This document shows, piece by piece, positions 34,205 to 42,755 of a stretch of DNA of 64,000 nt. The stretch is taken from assembly GCF_018614615.1 (NCBI RefSeq), contig NZ_JAGGOK010000059.1:115366-179365 (forward strand), written 5' to 3'. The notes under the pieces were generated by a model. The model saw nothing but the letters and a program-made list of their open reading frames with translations. It did not search any database and was not told the origin of the DNA. A program made the position numbers and the translations under genes. Source of the DNA: Streptomyces sp. ISL-100. GTDB taxonomy: Bacteria > Actinomycetota > Actinomycetes > Streptomycetales > Streptomycetaceae. The number at the start of each line of letters is the position of its first letter. Within the stretch, counting starts at the first letter, position 1.

Positions 34205-34235
34205 AACCCCAGGTCGGGCCTTTGACCTGGGGTTT
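34205..34235 (+). terminator. tRNA-type terminator beside attachment site 1
   Basis: AACCCCAGGTC pairs with GACCTGGGGTTT around an eight-base loop, followed by CTTG. The same stem recurs with changed loop at 58746-58780, so the repeated block includes the tRNA terminator. Confidence 0.75.
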
Positions 34236-34289
34236 CTTGTGTCGGGCGACCTTGGAATCTCGGCAAATCGGGCGCTGTCTGTCTGTGCA

Positions 34290-34305
34290 TCGTAATGCGT
34301 AGGTC
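34290..34305 (+). other. Short third copy of the tRNA-Thr attachment core
   Basis: TCGTAATGCGTAGGTC (16 bp) repeats the anticodon-loop part of the site at 34155, 135 bp away, and then diverges. It may be the junction left by an earlier or tandem element. Confidence 0.55.
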
Positions 34306-34864
34306 GGAGGTTTGATTTCTGTGACGAGACCGACGCAGCAAGCCTCTGAACTGGTCTTTTGATTGCTCGTAGGGAACGGACCATGCCAGCGCAATGGATC
34401 CCGGTGGACACCCGGTGGACAACCGTGCGTGAAACTCCGTCAGGGCACTCTCGCCGCCCCTGGCCGACGGGTGAAATCCACCGGTCTCCGATGGGGCTAT
34501 CGGCGGCGTCGGGACTGTCCGGTCCTGACAGCTTCACGTCCAGCTCGAGTCCTGGCGATGATTGACCGTGAGTACACGCAGGAACCGCTTCTTGGCACGT
34601 TCCGAGGTGCCACCGAGCTGACAGACCGCCATCGATGTGGAGCAGTGGAAGAGAAGACTTCCCGCTTCACGGAGGAACGCAAGCGACTCGGCTCCGCAGC
34701 CCGGGTGAATGCGGCTGCGAGGGACTTCCCGTCGGTCTCGGCCAGGCCCGGCTGCGCGGTTCCTGCAGACCCGTCACACTGCACCGTCGCAGCATCGGCC
34801 CTTTCCGCCCGTGCTCCGATCTTGTCGATACCATTGCGGGAACGGCGAGTTGGGAGAGTCCTGC
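34306..34864. other. Intergenic stretch without a supported gene
   Basis: About 560 bp between the attachment core and the NB-ARC gene. Open frames exist on both strands but none has a ribosome site or recognisable product. CGGTGGACACCCGGTGGACA at about 34404-34425 resembles GTGGATAGCCGGTGGACA at about 3240 beside the other attachment remnant, which may reflect shared integrase arm-type sequences. Confidence 0.35.
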
Positions 34865-37294
34865 GTGGAACCGTTGATGAGTATGGTGCTCTCGACTGTC
34901 GGCACGGTCGCTTCGGGCGCTCTTTCCGGAGCGGGCGGCGAGATGGGTAGGCGGACCTCCGAGAGGCTCTACGGCTTGCTGAGTCGAGCACGCACCGTGG
35001 ATGAGGGAGCGGGCACCGGTTCCGGAGGCGGTGAGGAGCAGCCCACCCTGCCCGTCACCGAGCAAGAGCAGACGGCAGCCGCGTTACGGCTGATGGAAGT
35101 CGCCCGCAGATCGCCGGAGTTCGCGCGCGAAGTCGCGGAGTGGGCCCGTGAGGCCTCCTGGCTGGCGCCGCGTGCCGTGCCTGCCGTGGCTAGCGGTGCC
35201 TCCCGTCCGCAGATGCTGCCGCCGGCGACCGCGGTGTTCACGGACCGCGAGGACGTGATCGCGTGGATCACGGCACTGCTGGACGATGCGGACCCCATAC
35301 AGGGCGCGCCGACGATTGCCGCCCTTACTGGGCCGGGTGGTATCGGCAAGACGGCTGTCGCCGTTCAGTGCGCATACGCACTACGGGAGCGGTTCCCCGA
35401 CGGGATCCTGTTCGTGGACCTGGCCGGCGCGTCCTCCGGCACGGCTCTTCCGCCTTCCGACGTGCTTGCGCGGTTCCTGGAGAGGCTCGGGGTTCCGCCC
35501 GCCATGGTGCCAGGCGATGAGGCCCGTCAGCGGGATCTGTTCCGCGATTGCACGGCCGATCGACGCATGATGGTCGTACTGGACAACGTCCATGCCGACG
35601 CCCAGGTCGTCCCGTTGCTCCCGGCTTCGCCCGGGTGCCTCGTCCTGGTGACGAGTCGGCACCGGCTGGGTCGCCTCGTGGCCGAGCACGGGGCTCGTCC
35701 GCTCATCCTCCGGCCGCTGTCGACCGCAGATTCCGTCCTCCTGCTCCGGCGGGTCGCGGGGAGCGAGCGTGCGGCGGCTCCGGACGCGGTCGTTCAGGCC
35801 GTGGCGGAAGCGACTGGTGGTGTTCCTCTCGCGTTGTGCACCATGGGTGCCGGTCTCGCAGTCCGGGAGCACTTGGCCTGGGAGCGAGTGGCGCGACAGT
35901 TGTCCGAACGGATCCACGGCCAGGGCCAGGGAGGCGACGCCATGCGATCGGGAAGCACCGACGACGCAGGTGGCCCCGTCGATCCTGTTCGCCACGCGCA
36001 AGATGCCTCGTACAGCGAACTGACTCCGGAGTGCGCCGCCTTCTACCGAGCGATCGCGGGGTGGGCATGGCCGACCGTGACCGTCATGTGCGCCGCCCAT
36101 GCCGCAGGGGTGGGGGAGGACCAGGCCCGGGAACTGCTGGAGCAGTTGGCCAGGGTGCATCTGCTGGAGGAGGTCGGTGAGGAGCGCTACCGCTTCCACG
36201 ATCTGGCGCGGGCGCACGCACGTGAGCTTGCGGTGGCCGAGGACGGTCATGGCCGCATGTCCGCCGGGGTCCGTCGGGTGGCGGTCGCGCATCTGCGTTG
36301 TGCGGCGGAAGCGGACTTCCGGGTCATGCCGTTGCGCTGGCGGCTTGGCCCCGCTTATCGGGCACTCGTTCTGCCAGAGGACCGTGATCCGGCGGACGGC
36401 AAGCGCGCGCTGGCGGAACTGCGTCGGGAGCGGGAGAACCTCGCGGCCGTCATCCGGGCGGCCGATCACCACGGCTTCGACGACCTCGTATGGCAGTTGT
36501 GCGAGGCGATGTGGGGTCTGCATCTGCTGCTCGGCTTCCATGCCCAGTGGATCGACACGCATCTGCTCGGAGTCGAGGCCGCCCGGCGCTGCGCTGCGGA
36601 GTTCGGTGACCGGCGTGCGGTGGGCCGGATGCTGGTGCAACTCGCCTTCGGTTATATGGGAGCCGGGCGGGCGGACGACGCTGAGGAGGCTCTCGCGGAG
36701 GCCGTGGGCGCGGACGAGGCTTGCGGCCACCATCGCGGGCAGGCGAGCGCAGTCGAGGCCCTGGGGCTGCTCCGCCTCAAGCGGTGGAAGTATGCGGAGG
36801 CGCAGCGGTGCTTCGAGGAGGCGCGGGAGATCCTGGGGCGTATCCGGCAGGGCGACGATGGGTGGGAGGACCTGCCTCGTGCCACGGCCCTGCTGGAGCA
36901 CCACATCGGCCGTGCCCAGACGAAGCAGCGGCACTTCGCGGAGGCCCTTGCTCGGCTCAACGGCGCGCTGGTGCGGTTCCGTCAGCTGCCCGACGGTGGC
37001 GACGCCTACAACGAGGGACGGGTCTACATGAGCCTGGGCGAGGCGCACCTGGACGAGGGGGACACGGACCTCGCGCGGGTGTGCCTGGACAAGGCCGTCA
37101 AGGCCATGGAAAGGGCAGGCGCGGGGCTGCAGCTCGCCGATGTCTTCGAGTCGAGGGCCCGGTGCCATCGTCTCTCGGACCGTCCGGCGGAGGCGGCGGA
37201 GGATCTTCGCACCGCCGCTGTGCACTACGAGGAGAACGGTGACCGGGTTGGTGCCGAGCGGATCCGGATGGGGCTCGCAGAACTGGAGGCGTGA
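34865..37294 (+). CDS. NB-ARC/TPR STAND protein
   Basis: 809 residues from GTG 34865 (GGGAGAG eight bases upstream). The first 30 residues are hydrophobic and Gly/Ser-rich. NB-ARC follows: P-loop TGPGGIGKTAVAVQCAYALR, FPDGILFVDL, Walker B MMVVLDNVHADAQV, LVLVTSRHRL (sensor Arg) and GGVPLALCTMGAGLA. A winged-helix-like part (YRFHDLARAHARELA) leads to TPR-like repeats (AEEALAEAVGADEACGHH, EAQRCFEEAREILG). Streptomycetes carry many such proteins, some regulators and some antiphage sensors. No effector domain is visible. Its 3' end overlaps the convergent gene by 70 bp. Likely an accessory-island STAND switch. Confidence 0.78.
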   Translation: MEPLMSMVLSTVGTVASGALSGAGGEMGRRTSERLYGLLSRARTVDEGAGTGSGGGEEQPTLPVTEQEQTAAALRLMEVARRSPEFAREVAEWAREASWLAPRAVPAVASGASRPQMLPPATAVFTDREDVIAWITALLDDADPIQGAPTIAALTGPGGIGKTAVAVQCAYALRERFPDGILFVDLAGASSGTALPPSDVLARFLERLGVPPAMVPGDEARQRDLFRDCTADRRMMVVLDNVHADAQVVPLLPASPGCLVLVTSRHRLGRLVAEHGARPLILRPLSTADSVLLLRRVAGSERAAAPDAVVQAVAEATGGVPLALCTMGAGLAVREHLAWERVARQLSERIHGQGQGGDAMRSGSTDDAGGPVDPVRHAQDASYSELTPECAAFYRAIAGWAWPTVTVMCAAHAAGVGEDQARELLEQLARVHLLEEVGEERYRFHDLARAHARELAVAEDGHGRMSAGVRRVAVAHLRCAAEADFRVMPLRWRLGPAYRALVLPEDRDPADGKRALAELRRERENLAAVIRAADHHGFDDLVWQLCEAMWGLHLLLGFHAQWIDTHLLGVEAARRCAAEFGDRRAVGRMLVQLAFGYMGAGRADDAEEALAEAVGADEACGHHRGQASAVEALGLLRLKRWKYAEAQRCFEEAREILGRIRQGDDGWEDLPRATALLEHHIGRAQTKQRHFAEALARLNGALVRFRQLPDGGDAYNEGRVYMSLGEAHLDEGDTDLARVCLDKAVKAMERAGAGLQLADVFESRARCHRLSDRPAEAAEDLRTAAVHYEENGDRVGAERIRMGLAELEA

Positions 37295-39159
37295 GACCCG
37301 GTCGGCGGTGGGGACGGCGGGAGCAGTTCGACGGTGACGTGATGTGCCGTAGCGCCGGTGCGTACGGTGATCGTAGGGAGGGCATCGGCCAGGGGCTGCC
37401 CGCTCGCGAGCCAGGCGTAGAGCGCGGAGGCGTAGACGGCGGGATCGCACAGGTCGGGCCGCCCCTCGGGGTCCGCCGCGGCGGACAGCCGCACGAGGTC
37501 TCCCTCGCGGGTGCGTACGACACAGCGGTCCGGGCCGTCGACATAGGCGACCAGCCCGCAGTACGGATAGCGGTCGAGCGCTTCAGACGCCCACGCGGCC
37601 GGCGGGCCGAGCCGTGGATCGTCCCCGGCGGCATGGCGTACGACGACGTCGGCGACGCGCAGTCGGCCGGTCTCCCGCGTCTCCTCGTCGACCACCGTGT
37701 GCGCGGTGTCGACCCGCACCGCCGGGTCTTCCGACGGATCGGGCTCGTCGCCGACGACGGCGTACCGGACAAGGGCGAGTTCCGGCGGATCCGAACTGAT
37801 CTGGCGCACGAGGACGCGGATCGGCGCGGTGACGCGGGCGGGAACGTACGGCGGCAGTGGCAGCGGGTCAAGCAGCGCCGGGTGCCCTTCGGGCTCGGGT
37901 ATGCCCATGAGGCCGTAGAAGAGGCGGCGCAGCAGAGCAGCCGACTCTCCTGGTGACGAACTGGTCTGCTCCGCCAGTTCCTTGTAGCGGCCGGGGTTGT
38001 GCGATGTGATCGCCCGGTCGATCTGTGCGCGGAGGCTGCCGCGGCGGAAGAGACGGGGAGCCGTACGGCCGAGGGCGGCCACCGGGGAAAGCGGGTCGAG
38101 GTCTTCCTGGGGGAACGCTCCGAGGAGGACGGGGATGCCCATGGACGCCGCGTAGTAGGTGACACTCGAGTGGTCCCCCAGGACGCAGTCAGCGGCGATC
38201 AGGGCCTGTCTCCACCCGTCGAGCGGCGGGATCGCCTCGAGGCCGGCTCGCCGCGCGTTGTCCAGCCACGCGCGGACCTGGCCAGGACCGTGGCCGTACC
38301 AGATGTTCGGATGCAGAACAGCGGTCGTCCGGTACTCATCGGCCGGCAGCTCCGCCGCCAGACGTGACAGCAGCCAGGGCAGCAGATCATCCGCACCCGG
38401 CTCGCCCGCTCCTCCTGCCCCGGCACCGCCGAAGAGGGAACGCGGTGCCCAGGTCGAACTGAGGACGATCAGCCGCTGGCCAGGCCCCACACCCAGTGCA
38501 CGGCGGAAACGGTCCCGTTGGGGGAGAGCGGCGAGGATACGGTCGTAGCACGGGTCCCCGGCGAGTACCGCGGTGGGCACCGCCTCAGGACAGGCCGAGC
38601 GCAGCCTCTCCAGCTGTTCGGGGTGGGAGAGCACCGTGGCGGTCGCGAGCGGGCGCCCGTCCTCCAGGAGCCAGTCCGGCGCCAGGCCGAAGACCGGTGT
38701 CCGGTGTCCGGTGTCCGGTGTCCGGTGTCCGGTGTCCGGTGTCCGGTGTCCGGTGTCCGGTGTCCGGTGTCCGGTGTCCGGTGTCCCCAGCCTCTTATTG
38801 TATCCCATCCCATGGGACAATATGGCCAGCTTGCCGCGTATCGACCCCAGTTCGCCGCCATAGCTCGCGGCCACCGCCAGATCGAACACCGTGTCCCTGG
38901 CCTGTTCCCAAGGGAGGACAGGCAGCCCCGCCTGAGCCAACAACTCGGGCACTCCAGCAAGGAAAGGAGATGAACCCGTGCAGGTGGCGAACATCTGCAC
39001 GCGAACATCGCTGTGGAAAAGCGGAAGTACGTCCAGCAGGCGAGTCGCGGACGTCACGTTGTGCACGATGAATAGGACGCGACGACAGCCCACGCGTGTG
39101 ACCCACTGCTCCGCGTCCTCGCCCACCGGTACTCGCAACCGCGCCGTCCCACCTGTCAC
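37225..39159 (-). CDS. GT-B-like protein (CDP-glycerol glycerophosphotransferase-like) with a repeat-coded segment
   Basis: 644 residues. The N-terminal half has RVLFIVHNVTSATRLLDVLP and DLAVAASYGG; the middle half LIVLSSTWAPRSLF, VLHPNIWYGHGP and LIAADCVLGDHSSVTYYAAS. The last resembles the nucleotide-binding half of CDP-glycerol glycerophosphotransferases and related GT-B enzymes. The C-terminal 200 residues are not recognised. Residues about 127-155 are a TPDTGHR repeat encoded by thirteen perfect copies of a 7-bp unit (38694-38784). As 7 is not a multiple of three, any change in copy number shifts the frame. Function in the island is unknown. Confidence 0.6.
   Translation of the reverse strand: MTGGTARLRVPVGEDAEQWVTRVGCRRVLFIVHNVTSATRLLDVLPLFHSDVRVQMFATCTGSSPFLAGVPELLAQAGLPVLPWEQARDTVFDLAVAASYGGELGSIRGKLAILSHGMGYNKRLGTPDTGHRTPDTGHRTPDTGHRTPDTGHRTPVFGLAPDWLLEDGRPLATATVLSHPEQLERLRSACPEAVPTAVLAGDPCYDRILAALPQRDRFRRALGVGPGQRLIVLSSTWAPRSLFGGAGAGGAGEPGADDLLPWLLSRLAAELPADEYRTTAVLHPNIWYGHGPGQVRAWLDNARRAGLEAIPPLDGWRQALIAADCVLGDHSSVTYYAASMGIPVLLGAFPQEDLDPLSPVAALGRTAPRLFRRGSLRAQIDRAITSHNPGRYKELAEQTSSSPGESAALLRRLFYGLMGIPEPEGHPALLDPLPLPPYVPARVTAPIRVLVRQISSDPPELALVRYAVVGDEPDPSEDPAVRVDTAHTVVDEETRETGRLRVADVVVRHAAGDDPRLGPPAAWASEALDRYPYCGLVAYVDGPDRCVVRTREGDLVRLSAAADPEGRPDLCDPAVYASALYAWLASGQPLADALPTITVRTGATAHHVTVELLPPSPPPTGSHASSSASPIRIRSAPTRSPFSS
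38694..38784. repeat. Thirteen tandem copies of a 7-bp unit inside a gene
   Basis: CCGGTGT is repeated 13 times without a mismatch (91 bp). Read on the minus strand it encodes the heptapeptide TGHRTPD every three units. Perfect identity implies recent expansion or ongoing slippage. Confidence 0.95.
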
Positions 39160-39289
39160 GCCGGCTCGTTCCCCTGACTTGATCGAGTCTGTTCATCCTG
39201 TCGTCCCGCTGGATGCTATCTGGGTACACACTGCGGAAACCGGGAGGTGGGAAACGCCCCTGCGGACGTCAATCAGGGCGAAGCGGTCC

Positions 39290-40198
39290 CTAGTCGATCC
39301 GATCCAACTCGGCCCGAAGACGTTCGGCCTCGGCTTCGGCCTTTCGCAGCCTCCGCTCCAAGGCGGACCGCGAGGGCGTGGGTGCGGTGCCTGCCGCTTT
39401 CCCGGACTGTCGCTGTCGGGGGACAAGCCATCCGATGCGCTCGTAGGCCAAGATCATTCGTGCTTGGGGGCAGGAATAACAGAGCTGCTCAGGCTCCGGT
39501 GTCGGCCAGCCGTTCGCGAGCATTCGTCGGGTGTGCTCCCGATCCCGCTCGGTCTGCAGCTTTGGGTTCGCGCGCCAGGCGTCCTCGAACTCTGCGGACA
39601 TCTGTTGGACTCGTTCCGGAGCCGCACAACGAGGTCCAGAAGCAGGCACCCAATCGAGACTCGGGGCGATGGCCTCCTCCACGTGACCGCAGGCCAGCGT
39701 CACCTCCCAGAACGCGGAGGTGTGCGGCTCGTCATGGCGGAGTACCGACCAAACCCTGGGGGCCGTGTCGTCCGGTGGCTCGACCGGGTCGGCGGGAAAC
39801 GTCACCTCCCTCCGTTCTCCCCACTCGGCGATCTCGCGATACGGCGGCGGTGGGGAATCGTCGTGATGACAGATCATCTGCCCAGGAGGCAGCGGGGAGT
39901 GGAGAGCCTTCCACTGTGCCTCGTGCGGTGGGGTGCCGTCTTCGCGAGTGAGGACCTCGGGGATGCAGTCGCAGTCAAGCTGAACGCGCCACCGGAACAC
40001 GTGGGTCAGATCCGGAATCAGGAAGTCCCAGAGCACCCGCGGGATGTACCCGCGCATTTCGGTGACCTCCGCCTCGCACTCCCGCAGCGCCTCCTGGCGC
40101 GGCCTGGCCTTGCCGGGAAGCCGCTGCACCGTGGGGGTGCTCGGCGGCGGCCGGTCTTCCAGGAGAAGATGGCGACTATTGGTTGAAGGGGCACCCAT
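39290..40198 (-). CDS. Unknown protein with Cys pairs and a C-terminal coiled coil
   Basis: 302 residues. LDCDCIPEV, LACGHVEE and LCYSCPQAR give spaced Cys/His that could bind zinc, and the C-terminus (RSALERRLRKAEAEAERLRA) is a clear coiled coil. The SFWEVTLACGHVEEAI text suggests a family of streptomycete phage or island proteins, but I cannot name it. The coding start ATG 40198 was chosen as the longest open frame. Confidence 0.55.
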   Translation of the reverse strand: MGAPSTNSRHLLLEDRPPPSTPTVQRLPGKARPRQEALRECEAEVTEMRGYIPRVLWDFLIPDLTHVFRWRVQLDCDCIPEVLTREDGTPPHEAQWKALHSPLPPGQMICHHDDSPPPPYREIAEWGERREVTFPADPVEPPDDTAPRVWSVLRHDEPHTSAFWEVTLACGHVEEAIAPSLDWVPASGPRCAAPERVQQMSAEFEDAWRANPKLQTERDREHTRRMLANGWPTPEPEQLCYSCPQARMILAYERIGWLVPRQRQSGKAAGTAPTPSRSALERRLRKAEAEAERLRAELDRID

Positions 40199-40444
40199 GG
40201 GCCTCTCCCTGTTCCTTGCCCGGCGCTGCCGTTCATCGGCCGAGCGGACTGTGAGTTGCAGCCAGGCACGCTACAGAGCCAGCCGCACTGTCAGGGGAAT
40301 GTCGCGCCGCTTCACTCGTGTGGGTGACCGTTCGCGGGCGTCGAGTCTTCAGGATCCATAAGGCTTGTTGTCAGGTGCGGGCCGGGCGGCCGGGGTTGTC
40401 CACGAAGTGCACACCCCCGACCGCCGCAGTCTTCACGGTCGTCC

Positions 40445-40867
40445 TCACGCGGCCGTTGCCTTGGTCTTCGCGCGGGCCTGTTGCAGCAGCTCCAGCACTT
40501 GGTCCATCACGCCCTCGGAGTCCTGGGTGCGGTCGATCTCGCTGAGGACGATCCCCCAGATTGCCCGCGCACCCTCCGCTTTCGCCTCGTAGTAGGCGTC
40601 GCGGACGCCCTCGCGGATGGGGTCCTCGGTGAAGGTGGCGTAGATGCCGAGGAACTGGCGCACCATGAGCCCGCTGGTCTGCCGCGGGTCGTAGACGATG
40701 TAGTGGCCGTCGCTGTCGAGCCGGTGAGTGAAGTACTCATCGGGGCCGAGCGGAGCATGTTTGACGTGGAGGTGCTGGTTGCCGAGCTCGTCGGGCAGCT
40801 GTCCGAAGTGGTCGCACATGCGGTCGCGGAAGGCGTCGAAGCCGGCGCGCGTGGTCAACGTCGTCAT
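40445..40867 (-). CDS. Small conserved island protein, function unknown
   Basis: 140 residues from ATG 40867 (MTTLTTRAGFDAFRDRMCDH to the TKATAA end). Features are HYIVYDPRQTSGLMVRQFLG and a C-terminal helix. It overlaps the next upstream gene by 4 bp (ATGA), so it is the last of three coupled minus-strand genes (41645 to 40445). Such small sets are common in streptomycete integrative elements. 40199-40444 has no gene. Confidence 0.6.
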   Translation of the reverse strand: MTTLTTRAGFDAFRDRMCDHFGQLPDELGNQHLHVKHAPLGPDEYFTHRLDSDGHYIVYDPRQTSGLMVRQFLGIYATFTEDPIREGVRDAYYEAKAEGARAIWGIVLSEIDRTQDSEGVMDQVLELLQQARAKTKATAA

Positions 40868-41070
40868 ACCGTCACCTCCGCCGGCTCGCTGAGGAGGTTG
40901 CGCATCGCGGTTTCGACGGCGACCTTCGGGGACCCGCAGACGATGATGTGGACGATCACCTCGTCGGCGAACTTCTCCACGGCCGGGGAGCGCGAGCCGA
41001 GTTCCCGCACCTTGGTGCGGAACGTCTCCACCTCGGCGATGGCGCGTTCGGCGATGGCCGTGGCCTTCAT
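40864..41070 (-). CDS. Small helical protein, function unknown
   Basis: 68 residues (MKATAIAERAIAEVETFRTK...), mostly amphipathic helix. ATGA overlaps at both ends tie it to its two neighbours in a coupled operon. No motif recognised. Confidence 0.6.
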   Translation of the reverse strand: MKATAIAERAIAEVETFRTKVRELGSRSPAVEKFADEVIVHIIVCGSPKVAVETAMRNLLSEPAEVTV

Positions 41071-41645
41071 GCCGCCACCTCCGATGGGTTGAGGTACGCG
41101 GTGCGGACGTTGGCGAGCTGGGCGTGGGCCTCGCGCAGGGAGTCGACCCGCTTCTGCAGGCGGCTAATGACCATCTCCAGCGTGTCCGGGTCGAGGTACT
41201 CGATGTAGTGGTCGTCGATGGCCTCAATGGCTACGAAGGGCAGCCGCTCCGCCGGCCGTGCCGAGAAGGGGCAGGACTCGATCTGCCAGCTGAGGAAGCG
41301 GAAGTTCTCCGGGCTGCCCGTGTCGCACAGCGGGCCGTAGAGGGGCAGCTCGCCGGCTGTGCCGGGGATGTTGCAGTAGATGTCGTGCGGGTGCTCGGGC
41401 GTGTTGCTGTCCGCCTCGTGGTCGACCGTGCAGCCGGGCATGCAGGTCGCGGTCACCTTCTCACCGGTGACAGCGCTGGTGAAGGTGAATGTCCGGCGGA
41501 CAGCGGACCCTCCCACGGCGGGCTCACCGTCGGACGGGGCTGCGGGGACGGACTGAAGCCGGGCGGCCTGGCAGGCGCTCCCGAGAGGCTGGGTGGTGTG
41601 GCTCTCGGGGCCGCCGTTGCTGGCAGCCGTTGGTGTGTTTTTCAT
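41067..41645 (-). CDS. DUF6907-type protein
   Basis: 192 residues from ATG 41645, with GGGGAGAC seven bases upstream. ATCMPGCTVDHEAD then PEHPHDIYC carry the conserved Cys/His of the DUF6907-type domain found in streptomycete phage and ICE proteins, and a C-terminal helix (VISRLQKRVDSLREAHAQL) follows. First gene of a three-gene operon. The role is unknown. Confidence 0.65.
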   Translation of the reverse strand: MKNTPTAASNGGPESHTTQPLGSACQAARLQSVPAAPSDGEPAVGGSAVRRTFTFTSAVTGEKVTATCMPGCTVDHEADSNTPEHPHDIYCNIPGTAGELPLYGPLCDTGSPENFRFLSWQIESCPFSARPAERLPFVAIEAIDDHYIEYLDPDTLEMVISRLQKRVDSLREAHAQLANVRTAYLNPSEVAA

Positions 41646-41871
41646 ACTTTGTCTCCCCCATTGCAGGAGTCGGGCTATGGCCTCACCTCCGGTGTTGCAC
41701 CCACCGGCCGGGACCCTTGCTTTGGTGATACGCGCCCTGTCGAAACGGGGTCGAGAGCGCTGTCCCGTTCGAGGGGTCCAGCCCCGGAAGAGGGTTATTT
41801 CGCGGTAACTGGTGTGTAGAATGCGCTGTTTCGGCTGGCGGGGTGACCCCCAGGAGACCTCCCCGCCTGCC

Positions 41872-42030
41872 CTAGGTGGCCAGGGCCGCAGGAGCGACCG
41901 GGACCGAGGTTTCGACATCGGCCAGCACCTCGACACGCTCGACCTTCAGGGACGGCGCGCACGGCTTCATCGGCACGGGGGCGAGACCGTTGGCCTTGAA
42001 GATGCGGGTGGTCTCCGCCAGGTCCGGGGT
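41872..42030 (-). pseudogene. 3' remnant of an unidentified gene
   Basis: On the minus strand the text DLAETTRIFKANGLAPVPMK and SLKVERVEVLADVETS ends at a TAG (41872-41874). No start is available, and the upstream sequence belongs to another broken gene, so only the tail of a coding region remains. 41646-41871 contains no gene. Confidence 0.4.
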
Positions 42031-42082
42031 CTACGGGGGCGCTGGCATCGACACGATGAAGTCCCTACGGCATAGGGCCGAC

Positions 42083-42325
42083 TTACTCTGCGGGCAGGTT
42101 CACAATGAGGCGCTGGGTGCCCCAGTTCGCCAGATACAGGTGGGCGCCGAAGTAGCGCTCCATCAATTGCCAGGGATCGGCCTTCAGGCCGCCCCACTGG
42201 TAGGTGCTGGTGAAGCTGGTTGCGGTGATGTGGGCGCGGGTCGAGATCGTCCGGAGCACGGCGAGCTGTTGGCGGTCCAGCGCCCGGTCAGCGGCGCAGA
42301 ATTCGTAGGACTGATAGTCGCTCAC
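42083..42325 (-). pseudogene. N-terminal fragment of a conserved streptomycete gene
   Basis: Eighty residues from GTG 42325: VSDYQSYEFCAADRALDRQQ, then ITATSFTSTYQWGG and YLANWGTQRLIVNLPAE before a stop. The wording matches the first part of a long conserved actinobacterial protein (DYQYYEFLAVDR...YLANWGTHRL), normally several hundred residues. The gene is therefore cut short, probably by the same event that left the tail at 41872. Confidence 0.6.
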
Positions 42326-42369
42326 GAGGCGTCCACACCTTGTGACCGGAGGGATGTTGGTGTGGCAGG

Positions 42370-42690
42370 TCACGGCGCCCAGTGGCGGTAGGCCGCGATC
42401 CACTGCACACCGTCGGGGGCCGGGACAGGCAGGGGGAGGTCGAGGATGCCGATGGCCTGCTGCCAGGGGCCACGGACGCAGCGTGCCACGATGTGGCTGC
42501 CTTCGGTGAGGTCGATGTCTTCCACCGTGACCTGCACGCCCAGGACGGTGGTGGTGAACGGCACCGCGAGATGCTCCTGCACCATGGTGAACAGCCCAGA
42601 CAGTTGTTCCTCGGTGTCGTAGGCATCCACGGTGGCCTCCTCGACGAGGGCGTCGAGTTCCTGCTCGGTCCACGGCTCGCTGGGTTCCAC
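42370..42690 (-). CDS. Conserved small protein (often listed as calcium-binding)
   Basis: 106 residues from GTG 42690: EQELDALVEEATVDAYDTEE, LAVPFTTTVLGVQVTVEDID, RGPWQQAIGILDLPLP, WIAAYRHWAP. The same wording recurs across Streptomyces, frequently beside the gene broken at 42083. The EF-hand-like label of the family rests on the acidic DAYDTEE stretch and is weak. ATG 42756 is an alternative start. Confidence 0.65.
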   Translation of the reverse strand: MEPSEPWTEQELDALVEEATVDAYDTEEQLSGLFTMVQEHLAVPFTTTVLGVQVTVEDIDLTEGSHIVARCVRGPWQQAIGILDLPLPVPAPDGVQWIAAYRHWAP

Positions 42691-42755
42691 GGACGTCAGC
42701 GTAGCCAGCCCGGATACATGACGGCGGGGAAGCCCTGTGCGTGGATTGTGGAACA

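Noticed and set aside
38694..38784. CRISPR array
   Set aside because: The units are 7 bp and contiguous without spacers; it is a microsatellite inside a gene.
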